IMG/VR virus record: IMGVR_UViG_3300037191_001380
Location: 1 to 46,249 of that record
Reading direction: 5' to 3' (one strand)
Source of the DNA: a virus
DNA length: 46,249 nt
Below the pieces are notes generated by a model. It worked only from the letters and a program-made list of their open reading frames with translations, had not been told where the DNA came from and did not search any database. The position numbers and the translations under genes were made by a program. Shown here piece after piece: positions 24,092 through 36,300 of the stretch. The first letter of the stretch is position 1. Every line of letters begins with the position of its first letter.

Positions 24092-24655
24092 ATGGCAAAC
24101 ATTACTGAAATTTTAGGTACAGATTCGGTATCATCTTCGAGACCAACTATAAATAGTAACTTCGAATTATTGAATGACGAATTAGCATCTGTAGCAGCTT
24201 TATTAAACCCCGTGACTGGCGTCTTGGCAGGTTTAACATCAGCTACAGCACAACAACTAAGTGTAATAGACGGTACGTCTTTATTGGTTGTAAACTCAGC
24301 AGGTATGAATGTTAGTACAGCTGCAAGCTTTACTCAATCTATCAACCTTGGTGGTTCAATCATCAAGTCTGGTGTTGTAGGTACGGCAACTGCTGCAACT
24401 ACTAATTTAGCTCCATCGAGTTTAGATAAAGGTACTTACTTTATTAATGGTAACTTTGTAGTTCCTGTAGGAGTTGACGGACAAGAGGTTACATTAATAA
24501 GTGTAGCATCCGCAAGTATATCGCTAGGCGCAAACACAGGAGCTTCTTTGCAAGCAACTCAAATAGCACTAGATGCGGTTAACTCAACAATAACACTTAG
24601 ATGTTTTAACACTAAATGGTATGTAATTGCTTCTCACAAGGCAACTATATCATAA
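24092..24655 (+). CDS. Short fibre-like or fibre-attachment protein, 187 residues
   Basis: The N-terminus NITEILGTDSVSSSRPTINS followed by NFELLNDELASV is a form seen at the start of trimeric tail or whisker fibre proteins of large phages. The rest is Ala/Thr/Ser-rich and beta-repetitive (VVNSAGMNVSTAASFTQSIN), with a compact C-terminal domain ending in CFNTKWYVIASHKATIS. No enzyme motif. It sits between the gp7-like wedge gene and large virion genes, so it may be a baseplate-attached short fibre. Trimeric state is inferred. Confidence 0.6.
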   Translation: MANITEILGTDSVSSSRPTINSNFELLNDELASVAALLNPVTGVLAGLTSATAQQLSVIDGTSLLVVNSAGMNVSTAASFTQSINLGGSIIKSGVVGTATAATTNLAPSSLDKGTYFINGNFVVPVGVDGQEVTLISVASASISLGANTGASLQATQIALDAVNSTITLRCFNTKWYVIASHKATIS

Positions 24656-24678
24656 TTAAACAAAAACCGAAACTGTAG

Positions 24679-26616
24679 ATGGCAACTCCGTTAGTTAGAA
24701 TACCACAGCCGCAAGGCGGCACGATGTATGCATTTGCTTCATCGGCAAGAGACATTACTAGAGCATTTAATAGTGCTGATATCAATTTTGAGTTTAGTAA
24801 ATATGCTTTACTAGACCTACCTGATTTCACACAGTCTACAAATGGCTCGAACGCAATAGATTTCACAGCAAATCTAAAGCAAGCGTCAGGGCAACCTTAT
24901 GTCGCTAATATGCCGAATGTGGATTTCGCACAAACATTCCAAAATTACGCATTAAATTTAGAAGAGCTTCTTTTAAACGATGATGACTATGATCCAATCC
25001 TCATGCAATCAGATGCAGAGAAGATCTTTTTTAAATGGTTATCCTCTTTAGGAGCAATTGATTTTAGACCAACTGATTCTAATGAATCTTCAACTGGTGA
25101 TTATGCAGAGAATGATAACGCAATTTTAGGAGGAGCAAACTATGACAGAGTAGTAAAGTATCTAGGTAGCATCGACGCAGAGAATGACGTTGCTTACCAG
25201 GGTAATACTTATCATGAAGTTTATATTAACGTGCCGACATCGGTAGGTTATACACCTCAAGTATTGTTTAAGCCCACTGACTATAATACAACAGCAACTA
25301 AAATGTATCTTAGTGATACGGAAGCTGTAAATGTAGAAGGTAGAGAGGGACAAACACACCCAGATCCTAATATTGATCTGTTGCCTATTGTAGATCAATG
25401 GACCCTGAACTCAGGACCATATTATGATGTACAAACAAATGCTACAAATTCTGTACAAATTGATTGGGACACTCTTTCTTATGAGCAGATCCAAAACAAT
25501 CCAGACGTTAAGTCGTTATTGGATTATGCAAAAACCGGACAACAGTTTAGATTTAATGCCGTTTTAGTATATTATGATTTATATAGCGCTTCTGTACCTG
25601 CGAATAGATCTACAAACTTATATGGTATCTTAATATTAGATGATATTACAGATGCTTATGGTCCTGGATCTAAGATTCATGAACAAATTAAATTTAAGCC
25701 AAACGAAGTAACTGGTCTAAATGGTAATGCATATTCTTTAAAGTTAAATCTTAAATTTAATTCATCTCTTGATAATGTAGGCGTTGAGACTAGTATAAAT
25801 GATTTCACTACATTCTCTATGGATTTATTCATGGACACGACCACAGCGCTTGAGAATGCCACTGATTTACTATTACAAGCTAATAATAGATATGGTAAGA
25901 TTGCTGATAGATTAACTAGTTTAGAAAACATTATTTTAGGAACAGCTCAAGCAGCTCAACTAGAAGCTAGGATTAAAGAAGTCGAAGACGATTTCACTGC
26001 ATCCTCATTACAATTAAGAGATTCAAATGCACTATTAACTTTAATTAATAATGCTCATAATAAAATAAATTCATTAATTGACGGAACTATTCCAGTAGAA
26101 TTACAATATAATACAGATGTAATATTTGCAGGTAGAGGAACTACAGTTGATAAATCAATACCTGGTAAAATTAAAGTTAATAATGAGGTTGAAGGTTATG
26201 TAGTATCTGATTTATATAAATGGGATATTGCTTCTGGTATTACAACCGGAGCTTTAACATCAACTAATTTATTTGAAAATTCATCAGCTAATCAATATGG
26301 AGTATGGGCTAAGTTAAACCTTTACACTAATAGATTAAGTCTGAATAATGTATTAAACAACGAGTCACTAAATAGTAGCCTAGATATATACATTGATGAT
26401 TCCACTAACGGGTGGAAGAAAGGTCAGGTATTTAAAATAGCGATAGATACTATTGATGTAAATGGTAACAACATAAAGATTTTGACTAACAAATCTGGAG
26501 GTTGGATAAACATTGCTGACATCGACCCATCACAGTTAATAACGACTAAACCTTACATTGAATTGGTTTGTATAGATCCAATAAACTATGTATTTGAAGT
26601 AGATATTTTAAGATAA
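24679..26616 (+). CDS. Conserved large-phage virion protein with central coiled coil
   Basis: A protein of 645 residues. The start (TPLVRIPQPQGGTMYAFASS, then ARDITRAFNSADINFEFSKY) and VDFAQTFQNYALNLEELLLN look to me like a structural protein family shared by many large phages, without a known T4 role. Residues about 388-470 are a heptad-like helix (YGKIADRLTSLENIILG, LEARIKEVEDDF), probably an oligomeric coiled coil. The C-terminal 150 residues are beta-rich. It precedes the adhesin genes and follows the short fibre gene, so a baseplate-periphery or fibre-connector role is plausible. Confidence 0.6.
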   Translation: MATPLVRIPQPQGGTMYAFASSARDITRAFNSADINFEFSKYALLDLPDFTQSTNGSNAIDFTANLKQASGQPYVANMPNVDFAQTFQNYALNLEELLLNDDDYDPILMQSDAEKIFFKWLSSLGAIDFRPTDSNESSTGDYAENDNAILGGANYDRVVKYLGSIDAENDVAYQGNTYHEVYINVPTSVGYTPQVLFKPTDYNTTATKMYLSDTEAVNVEGREGQTHPDPNIDLLPIVDQWTLNSGPYYDVQTNATNSVQIDWDTLSYEQIQNNPDVKSLLDYAKTGQQFRFNAVLVYYDLYSASVPANRSTNLYGILILDDITDAYGPGSKIHEQIKFKPNEVTGLNGNAYSLKLNLKFNSSLDNVGVETSINDFTTFSMDLFMDTTTALENATDLLLQANNRYGKIADRLTSLENIILGTAQAAQLEARIKEVEDDFTASSLQLRDSNALLTLINNAHNKINSLIDGTIPVELQYNTDVIFAGRGTTVDKSIPGKIKVNNEVEGYVVSDLYKWDIASGITTGALTSTNLFENSSANQYGVWAKLNLYTNRLSLNNVLNNESLNSSLDIYIDDSTNGWKKGQVFKIAIDTIDVNGNNIKILTNKSGGWINIADIDPSQLITTKPYIELVCIDPINYVFEVDILR

Positions 26617-26617
26617 T

Positions 26618-29600
26618 ATGAACACTAACAATTCCATATCTAATTCCTTAAAGAAGCTTTTAGAAATTAATACTAATTCTCTAAAGACATTTGAAAGAAT
26701 CAACGAAGCAGTAACTACTAATGCGAAATCTATTCCATTAGAAATACTAACTGACGAAGGTACTAAAATAGTTTCTATACCAGGATTTGGTTATATGAAG
26801 CAAGAATTACTAAGATTAGATAATAATCTTAAAGCACTTGCTGGATTAGGAAAGGGTAGCACTAAGGTTAAATTACCAGATGGCACTTTCCAAAATATTA
26901 TTACTACATCTTTAAAGACTGCTGCTAACGATATCACATCTTTATCTAGGCCGACTGCATTTGCTTCTAAACCGAATTATTTTGCAGAGGATTTTTTAAA
27001 CCCAATGTTAACAACATCAATCGATGTGAGTGGTCAAATTCCAAACGACACAGAGAGAATTCTTGTTAAAAGAATTTTGTTTGATGGAACTAATCAAGTT
27101 GCTGTAGATTTCTTTAATGATAATTATAGAAACCAAGATGGTATTGATTACTTAACTGCAATTAGAGACATTGTCAATAATAATATAGCATATACTCTTG
27201 ATGAAGAGATGAGAGATATGCCTTACAGAACTACACAGTATACTGGAAAGTTTGATGTTCTATCAATTTCAAATTCTAAGAGAGAAGTTATTGAAGCTGG
27301 TGTAACTAAAAAACAAGCTATAAAATTATATACATTAGATAGCTTAACTTATTCAGATAATAACAAAGACTTAGACTCTACTGAATTATTACGCGTTGGA
27401 GATCAATTGATGGTTCGTGGTGGTTCTAAAAACACTAGGTATGTAATCGACAAATTAGATGCTTCAACTAGACAGGTTGAGCTTAGATTGATCGAGGGAT
27501 ATGAAGCTATTAAAATAGACGGAGGCATTTTATCAATATACAAGACTGAAGATAATAATTTAAGTATTGAAACTCCAGTTGGATTTGATGAAAGAATCTT
27601 AATGTTTGTAAAAGCAATTGATCCTGAATCAAAAATCTTAGCTGAGAAATGGTCTCCAGGTGTTGGATTCTATTCAAATGATTTAGAAGTATTACAAGAC
27701 GATGGTAGTATTATTTTACTATCTTCGTTCTATAAAGATAACGTAGCTGATTTCGGTAAGTTTATCACATCTATTAAAGAGGATAATATTCCTCCAGCGA
27801 CAGTTGGTGTTACACCAGATGCTCCTGTATTAAATGGAGATAACTTTAAAGTAATTCAGATCAACAAGCATTTAACTGAAAATGATGCTGCTGATAAAAT
27901 TAAGAAATTATCTGCTGATAAAATATCTGTACAAGAGGCTATTAAAAAGCTAGACGATACGATCACTAAAAAGAGATCTGTTATTGCTAGTACTAAATAT
28001 GCATCTCAAGTACAAAAAGACAAAGATAAGAATGAGTTAATTGCGCTAATTGAAGAAAGATCTTCTGAAGCTAAATTATATAACTCTATTGTAACTCAAA
28101 TACAAGCCTTATCATCTTCGTCAAATGCACAGAACATTAACCCTAAATATAGAGTTAGAGGTTTCTGGAAAGTACCTACTGCAAAACAAGTTGCTGATAC
28201 ATTAGATCAAGAGGTTGTACGATTTTTAGTACAATATAGATACTTATCAACATCTGGTAAGGCAGCTGAAGCTTCACAACTTAAGTTTACAGTTGATGGT
28301 AGAGAAAAGTCTGCTATCTTCTCAAACTGGAATGAACATAAAGGTAAAGTAAGAGCAAGAGCTAAAACTATTAATAGCGATGGAACGATCGAAAAGAAGT
28401 TTACATGGCAAGCGAGTAAAATTGAAGATGGACAGGAGATTAACTTTAATCAATTAGATATTGCAATTAATCAAGGAGAACTAGTAGAAATTAGAGTTAA
28501 ATCTGTTTCTGAGGCTGGATTCCCTGCTAACCCAATACTTTCTGATTGGTCAGAGCCTATTCAAATTTCATTCCCTGAAGACGCAATCGATACAACTGAT
28601 GTTGCTGCAGTAGTTCAAGTGAATACTGCTGAATTAGCAAAAGTACAAATTACCGAGGAATTAACAGGACAAGGAGTATTTACTCACGTTAGTGATGCAT
28701 TTACTGCAAATGAAAATTATTATGCTCACATTGCAACTAATATTGCATCAGGATTCTTATCACCAGAACAAAAACCAATTTCTGTCTATGACAAAATAGC
28801 AGAACTTGAAGCTCAAATTGCTGGACTTAAAGGAGCTGTCGAGGCTGAGGTTGGAGAACTTATGGTTAAGGTTGTTTCAGAAGACGGATCAGTTACAAAC
28901 ATTAATAAAGATACAACTACACAATTATTTGCAGGGTATTATGTTGATGAGGTTGCTGATTTAACAGTAAGAAAAGGGCATATTGTTACTAAAACGTTTA
29001 AATTACAATTAGAAAATAGTAAATCTACTAAATTAGAACTAGTTTCTAGATTGATTGGTGATAGAACAAAACCAGTATATAGATCTATTAGTGTAAATTC
29101 AGATGCTACATCTAAAAAGTTTGGTATTCTTAACGAAACTACAACTGGAGGATCTGCAATAGACACTAAAATAGAAAGAGATAATTATTATCAAGAAGAA
29201 GGTAACTATGATTTAGTTCCTATTCAATACCAGAATATAGATACGAATGCGTATACATTAACATCAGACGCTCCTTATCAATCGGCGCAAAGAAGAGGTC
29301 AGTTTATTTACAGTAGATATATGGATATTGCAAATCAAAATCCACACTATGTTACTGCACCAATTGGTGAAAACATACCAACTCCTCTAATATCTGATTA
29401 TGAAGTTAAATTATCAACTTCTGGAACAGGTTCGGGAACAGGTGCAGGAATTTGGCCTAACCCAACTCCTAGCACAGACAATAATAATTTTATATGGTCC
29501 GGTAACTTTACAGATACTGACGGTTCTACTGCATGGTCTAAAAATAAGGTTAACGTTTCTGCTATTAGTGAAGTAAACATTACTGAATATAACTCAGGTT

Positions 29601-30268
29601 TATTTGTTCACAAAGACCACCCTAATTTAGCTAATATATGGGCAAGTGCTACTGACGGAAGTACATATTATGTACAAACAGTAGTAGATGAGATGATATT
29701 CTCAATGCCTAAGACCGCTACGCTGGCAACAGGTGCTACTTTATTTAGTATCTTTGGTGCTAATGCAGATAGTGGTAATCAAATACAAGCTAAGCAACAA
29801 TTAGCATATCACCAAGGTACTGATTTATACGGTGCAGGCACTGATGAACGACCTATGAAAATGTCGTTTGAAGCAAATGACCAGTATATGTTAGGTGGTA
29901 AATCATGTGGAGCATTCTTATTTATGTCTCCAGTAAATACTGATACGTTAAAAGTAGGTGGTGAAACTAAAAGATCTTCTAAAGAAATAAAAGCGAAAAA
30001 AGACAATGAGTCTAACGCTGTTTCTGTAGATGTTGTATTTCAATTTAGAATGACAGATTATTTTGGTAACGAAGATTCTATCGATACTGGTAGAATTGGT
30101 GGTTTTGCTAGACTTGCGTATAACAACTTAACATATACTAAGAAAATCGGTTTAGATATTTTCGATAAGTATGGTGAGCAGTTCTCATTTGATTTAGAAG
30201 TCTTCGCAAAGTATAGTCCTAAAGGTAGAAATTTAAACTCTATTAAGGCAGCCAAGTTATTTAGATAA
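26618..30268 (+). CDS. Large virion protein with coiled coil and fibronectin-III-like region
   Basis: A protein of 1216 residues. The N-terminal 400 residues are a mixed domain with RVGDQLMVRGGSKNTRYVID. Residues about 425-497 are a long charged helix (ADKIKKLSADKISVQEAIKK). About 511-652 look like fibronectin-III or similar (VVRFLVQYRYLSTSGKA ... VEIRVKSVSEAGFPANPILS, DWSEPIQI). A second short helix lies near 720-745 (YDKIAELEAQIAGLKGAVEA). The rest is beta-rich with a Gly/Pro linker (GTGSGTGAGIWPNPTP) near 940. No catalytic site was noticed. Position and domain types suggest a peripheral baseplate or fibre protein facing the host. Confidence 0.6.
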   Translation: MNTNNSISNSLKKLLEINTNSLKTFERINEAVTTNAKSIPLEILTDEGTKIVSIPGFGYMKQELLRLDNNLKALAGLGKGSTKVKLPDGTFQNIITTSLKTAANDITSLSRPTAFASKPNYFAEDFLNPMLTTSIDVSGQIPNDTERILVKRILFDGTNQVAVDFFNDNYRNQDGIDYLTAIRDIVNNNIAYTLDEEMRDMPYRTTQYTGKFDVLSISNSKREVIEAGVTKKQAIKLYTLDSLTYSDNNKDLDSTELLRVGDQLMVRGGSKNTRYVIDKLDASTRQVELRLIEGYEAIKIDGGILSIYKTEDNNLSIETPVGFDERILMFVKAIDPESKILAEKWSPGVGFYSNDLEVLQDDGSIILLSSFYKDNVADFGKFITSIKEDNIPPATVGVTPDAPVLNGDNFKVIQINKHLTENDAADKIKKLSADKISVQEAIKKLDDTITKKRSVIASTKYASQVQKDKDKNELIALIEERSSEAKLYNSIVTQIQALSSSSNAQNINPKYRVRGFWKVPTAKQVADTLDQEVVRFLVQYRYLSTSGKAAEASQLKFTVDGREKSAIFSNWNEHKGKVRARAKTINSDGTIEKKFTWQASKIEDGQEINFNQLDIAINQGELVEIRVKSVSEAGFPANPILSDWSEPIQISFPEDAIDTTDVAAVVQVNTAELAKVQITEELTGQGVFTHVSDAFTANENYYAHIATNIASGFLSPEQKPISVYDKIAELEAQIAGLKGAVEAEVGELMVKVVSEDGSVTNINKDTTTQLFAGYYVDEVADLTVRKGHIVTKTFKLQLENSKSTKLELVSRLIGDRTKPVYRSISVNSDATSKKFGILNETTTGGSAIDTKIERDNYYQEEGNYDLVPIQYQNIDTNAYTLTSDAPYQSAQRRGQFIYSRYMDIANQNPHYVTAPIGENIPTPLISDYEVKLSTSGTGSGTGAGIWPNPTPSTDNNNFIWSGNFTDTDGSTAWSKNKVNVSAISEVNITEYNSGLFVHKDHPNLANIWASATDGSTYYVQTVVDEMIFSMPKTATLATGATLFSIFGANADSGNQIQAKQQLAYHQGTDLYGAGTDERPMKMSFEANDQYMLGGKSCGAFLFMSPVNTDTLKVGGETKRSSKEIKAKKDNESNAVSVDVVFQFRMTDYFGNEDSIDTGRIGGFARLAYNNLTYTKKIGLDIFDKYGEQFSFDLEVFAKYSPKGRNLNSIKAAKLFR

Positions 30269-30287
30269 TATATAGCCTGAATAAGGT

Positions 30288-30297
30288 GAATATATAA
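30288..30297 (+). promoter_or_regulatory. Candidate phage promoter motif GAATATATAA
   Basis: A variant of the GATATATA box in the 68-bp gap before the giant adhesin gene, 40 bases upstream of its ATG and directly followed by a 7-bp hairpin. The gap is one of the largest in this stretch of fibre genes, which fits a new transcription start. The call rests on similarity to the boxes at 5849, 15271 and 16621. Confidence 0.35.
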
Positions 30298-30315
30298 TAG
30301 AGGAGACATCCTCTA
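30298..30315 (+). promoter_or_regulatory. 7-bp hairpin in leader of the giant adhesin gene
   Basis: TAGAGGA (30298-30304) and TCCTCTA (30309-30315) are perfect reverse complements around a GACA tetraloop, 21 bases before the ATG at 30337. No T-run follows, so it is not a standard terminator. It would lie at the very 5' end of an mRNA started at the adjacent AT-rich box and could stabilise that end. Confidence 0.5.
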
Positions 30316-30336
30316 GAAAATAGATATGAATAATTA

Positions 30337-33300
30337 ATGGCTGCTATACAAATAGATTTAAGAGATACTGGTTACGAAACCCTAGCCCTGGCACTGACTG
30401 GAGCACAAAACGGTTCTACAAGCCCAACAACACCTTTATTTTATGATGATGCTGGCGCTTTCGGCCCTGGCACAAGCGTGTTTAGCGATAACACTATGCT
30501 GGCAGCATTCTCTACAACCTCAACAACACAATTTTGGATTGATGATGTTAATAAGAGAATTATACAAATTAATAATGGTTCTGTAAATAATACAGATCCT
30601 TTTATTAATTGGGATTGTAGTATGTTAACGGTGAACGATGGTGCTACTGGAACATCTATAAGCTCCTCGTGGACGCCTGGGCAAACTGGCAGTAACATAG
30701 TAGTCCGAGAAAATAACGGTACCGGAACGATAACAACTGTTTATGTTGATGGCATTACAGATTATCATTTCAGTTTTACTATTCCTACGGTTGGTTTTTT
30801 AAACTCCGGAAATGCTCAAGAATGTATTATCACAGGAGTGAATGTGACAACGACACTTGCTCCGGTGCCGAACTACTATGAGTTTGAACACCAAGGTAAT
30901 GCAGTGCAAGCTTATACTGAAGGCGCGACTTTATTATTCCCAACATTTACATTAAAAAGTACCAACGTACCAGATGGTACAACAGTTGGATATACAATAT
31001 CCGGATATGCCTCCGGGAGTGGTTTTGATGCTGCCGATATTTCATTAACCTCGTTAACTGGGGTTATTACAATGCAAAGTAACGAGGGCGAACTTACATT
31101 TACCCTAATAGACGATCAGCTAGCTGAAGGCGACCCTGGACTTGCAGGCTCAGAACTGTTTAGAGTTACATTAGATGCTCAAGATAGTTTAAATAATAGT
31201 ATAACATTAGCAGATTTAGACCGGAATGAATGGCCGCTAGCACGTAGTGTTGATCCGACGACAACAACGACGACCACATTACCAGAATATACATGTGCTA
31301 TAGCAGCACCGGTATTGGGTAATGGTAATGATGGAGATGTTATTGTTATAGCGAGTGCAATTACATGGGGAATACAACCTGATGCCAGCTCAACTTTAAC
31401 AATTAGCCCGGCTACTTATACTTATGGCCAGGCAACATACACTATTAGTGGAATTGAAGCTCCGGCTGGATATTCAAATACAGGGAATACTATATCATGT
31501 GATATTGATGGCACGACTGTTGATGAGGCAACAACGGCAACAACAATTGCAACTACTATAGCACCGACATTCGATTGTGACACAGAGACATTAACAATTG
31601 CCAATGGTGTGATTGGTGAGCAGATTACGGCTGCCGACTTTTCAACTGACGGTACTGCAACTTTTAATAGCATTACCAACTCTAATAATGATTTATATTT
31701 AGATGGCACCTTTATTTATACACTAACTGTTAACATACCTGCTGGCTATCTTAATTCTGGTACAATTGATTGTGATGTTTCAGTAACTGGTGGTTTAGGT
31801 GCTGCAAGTATTTCAATATCCGATAATGCAACATTATCATTTGGATCATCGGGCACACCGATTCAATCGAAAGCGGTAACTATTACCGGTAATGCAACGG
31901 CGTTTGATGTCGATGATGATATTACGTACAGTTCTTCTGTAGATTGGGTAAACGTAGTTCCAAATGCTTTTACGGTTAATGGAGGTGCTCTTAATATCAC
32001 ATGTAGTGCATACTCAGGAAGCACTGCAAGATCAGTTGATGTAACATTAGTACATCCAGAGGATAATACTAAAACATCTCAAACTTTTACAATAACACAA
32101 TCTGCTGGAAACCAGGCTCCAATTGGATCTGATTTAACTAAAAGCATAACATATAGCGGAACACCAACTGCAAACAATATTGATTTTAATGATGTCGCTA
32201 CAGGAGGATGGGCTGGCTCAAATGTTAACGACCCAGACGATGCTACTAATAGTACATTACAGGTAATAATCACAGATATTAGTGGTTTAACACTAGGTGC
32301 TAACACAAGCACACTGGTAGATACATCAGGTAACTCTAATGCTAGTATTACTAGTGCTCCTGATACATTAAACGGGATGGCTACTCCATTGACAATCCAA
32401 CTAACACCAGCACAGAGTCTTGGTGCTTCTGCGATACAAACAGCTAGTTTTAAATATAAACTAGACGATGGGAGTTCTGTTAGCAACCTATCACCAGAGT
32501 ATACTGTTACATTAACAATAAACCCTCCTGGTAATACAGCACCGACAATAAGCCCTGTAGCTAGAACTATTAGTGGAGCACAAACCAATGACGTCGCAGC
32601 TGCTATTAATATTGGACAATTTATTTCTGATGATAGCGATTCGGATGAAAACTTAGACCTTTTTTGGACTAATAGTGGAGGCTCAAGTACTACTCCGTTT
32701 TCAACGGTAACTCCTAATACAGGATCATACGGTTCTATCGCATATAATAGTAGTGGTTTATTAACATATACATACACTGGGACTTCACTTAACCCTAATA
32801 GCCAAGATGTAGTAGAGACCTTCTGGTATAAAGCACAAGATACTGATGGTGAGTACTCATCAGCAGCAAGTATAACTATTACAATGACTGCTTCGGCTAA
32901 CTCAGCCCCAGTAATTTCATTTAATGGACAAACTGGCACGACCGTAATAGAGAAGCAATTAAATCAATATGACACTGTAACATCTACATCAGATGTTATT
33001 ACTGCTACGGATCCAAACGGAGATACTTTAACATGGTCTTTCGCATGGGATTTCGCGACTAGTCAAAGTTCTCAGGCTGGAACTTTTACTCTTGATTCCG
33101 GTGGACAATGGACATATAGTACAGGTACATGGGTTATCTCTCCTGGAAGCACAGTACAAGAACGATTTGTGGTTACAGTCACTGACCAATACGGGATGAC
33201 TGATTCATATACATTGAAATTCTTCTCTACTGGAGTAACTTATATTAGTGGTATTACAGGATCTAATGACTTTAGATCTACTGCATCGCCAACATGTGAT

Positions 33301-36300
33301 GATGGTAGATCTGACACACTTTATTTAGATGCAGACGCAGGGGCTGATGATATCAATGGACTAAGCCCAAACCAGTATCTATACACAACCAACCTATTAG
33401 ACGGTGATGATGTTAAGAAAAACGCAGATATTACTAATGTAACAAATAACCCTTGGGTTTCAATTCAACAAGATATTGGCGGTGAGGTAATCATTAGAGC
33501 TGTAAAATTAGCAGGAGATGGTAAGATTATACAAGTCGTTAATTGCGAGACTAGTTTAGATAACGCATGGCCGATTGAAATTAATTTTTCTAATAAAACA
33601 AGTGAACTGTGTGCGCAAGAACTTACATATACCGTAAGTACTGCGACAGTTTATCAAAACGTATTAAATCCCGCGGATGGGGTTTTTGGATTAGCTGATG
33701 TAATTGCACTTGGTGGACAATTGTTTACGAGTCAGTATTATGCTAACCTACCAGAATATAGAAATCTTGATGATGGATTTGCAGCAGCATCTTTATGTGT
33801 TGCGACCGGATTCTATAATGATGGAACTAGACAAAACACAAATGGTGATTTCATATATTATGAGTTTGTTGAGAGTGGTGATGGTATCGGTGTATGGAAC
33901 GATAACGAAACAGACCCTCTTAATCTAACTAAGACATTTATATGCCCTGCGCTTATAGAATATGATACAGTAAGTATTAAGGCATATTATAGCCCATCTA
34001 ATAGAGTTGCGGTTGACGCAGCATGTCTTGCTGGGGAAGATAATCTAGTATTAGTAGATTTATATGCTAGATTAGAAGCAGGAGGAACATTACCGTATAC
34101 TACACACCAGGAAGGTTTAGAATATTTAATTAAAAATCAAATCTTAATATACACAACACATGCTGCCGCAAGTGAAGTTAATTATGATGGACTGTGGGAT
34201 AATACCACCTTTATTGCAGTTGATACTGCCGGTGGTGATTTAAACGATGATCCTTTTGGATATACACCTAGCCTTAGATTTGCAATATGGGATAATGAAA
34301 ATGATAGTGGTTATTTAGAACCGGAATCTCAAAGTTTTACGTATTCGTGGCTTGGAGTTAATACTAATGGAGAATTAGAATATGCTGGGAGCTCTACTAT
34401 ATTAGGAGATTGTAATACACAATTTAATAAACCGGATGGAAATAGTAATTACTGTTTAGGACTTCCAGGTGATTTATGTTTTTTAAATAATAACAATTCT
34501 AGAGTTAATGTATTCTATGCTTTTTATTCATGTGCAGCTAAGATTGAATCAGGTAAGCCGTATTGGTCTTTATATTTAACAGATGGACTGCATACTTACG
34601 CTGAAAATTCAACATCATATATTAAAAAACTAATAGATGAAGTAGGACCGGATAATAATAATGGTATCGCGATGAATATCGGAGGCGATAGCATGTTAGA
34701 ATGTGTTACTATTCAACATAAAATATTTGCAGCTAATTATGATGATGCTGTTAACATATTATTAGAGAGAGAAGAATACGGAACCGACATTAGAATTATT
34801 GAAATTAACCCAGTTGAATTAGGGTTTACAAGCGGAGCTGTAATTGAATATAGAGATAATTGTACAAGTTGTTTATTAGACAAACAAGACTTTTTAGAAT
34901 TTATTTTAGATGGAGTAGATGACGCTGAAATAATTAATAGATCTATTCCTAACTTTGATTTAGAAAAGAACTATGAATTAGATAATTTATCTAAACCGTT
35001 ATTAAGAACAAACCCTAAATTATCTACAAATGCTAAATTGGTAGTTAATAGCCTTGACAATATGTATATTGAGTCTATTGATGCTAGTAAAGAGTTAGCT
35101 GCTGTTGAATATAAAAAATGGTCTGTTAGCAAGGATGGCAAATGGGCTTATGATTTAGCTAAATTTTTTAATAGCAATAAAACTCCTTCAGATTTAATAT
35201 ACAATGTTAGATCTAGATTTTCAGATCTTTCAGTACAAGAGTCTTTTGAAAAGCAAATTGAAGAAGATTACCACTACGGAACTACATATAACTATTCTAA
35301 ATTACATAACGAGGATTTTAGAATGTTAGCTCCAATTTGGTTAGATAAAAACATACCTAGTAATTTCGTAATATTTAGAGTTAGTGATCCTGCTGCTATT
35401 TTAGACTTTGATACTCAAAGTAACTTTAATAACATGGATTCTATTCTAAAAAATAGTGAATTAATTAAAACGTTTGATTTAACTAGAAACTCTAACATCG
35501 GGACTTATATTAGAAACCATGTTCAATCTGAGTTATTTCCAAGCACGCCACTTAATGTAAACTTTAGTGAAAATGAAAGAACAAACTTTAATGGAATTGA
35601 TTTAACACAAGGTGGGTTTACAAACAAAGGTGAATACTTATTTGATGATTTTGTAAAACAAGATCAAACTATCATTAACGAAAACGATTTAATCACTGGT
35701 GGTTTTGAAAGAAATAAATTAGCATGTGCGAATCTTATTAACCTAGAATTCTTATTTGATGACGACGGCGCTGAAGACTATGCGGTAAATAGATATTTTG
35801 GATTATACGTAAATGATGTAGATTCTGGATATGGTACTTTAGAATCTAGTTTCGATGGACTACTTAAGTTTAAAACTTTAAATTCTTATATTAACACTGA
35901 TGCTAAGTCAGCAATACCTCCGACGGAATTGATGACATCTACTCCAACTCTAGGGTATGCACATATTTCTGATAACTTCTATAAGATTTCCCCATTATAT
36001 TATGATACTTCAAAATTAGAGGTACATGTTGAGGATTCGTCTAATACAATTCCTGCTGAAATTAAAATATCGGCAATTGGAACGTCAGTAGACACTACTA
36101 AGAATGAAGCTCCTGGAAGTGATTTTGTTAAACTTACAATTAACGGTTCACCGGCAAATAATGATAGAATATCAATATTCCCTTCTAAAGAACAAGACTA
36201 TAGAATTAAATTCATGAGATTTACTCCTGGAGAACAATTCGTATTAAGCCTTAACCTTGATGAACAAGTTGGAAATCAAAACTTTTTACTAACACTACAA

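Noticed and set aside
32079-32939. Open frame of 286 codons on the minus strand inside the giant adhesin gene
   Set aside because: It mirrors the Thr/Ser/Asn-rich coding strand, giving a Val/Leu/Ser-rich translation with no motif, and lies wholly within a gene with clear domains.
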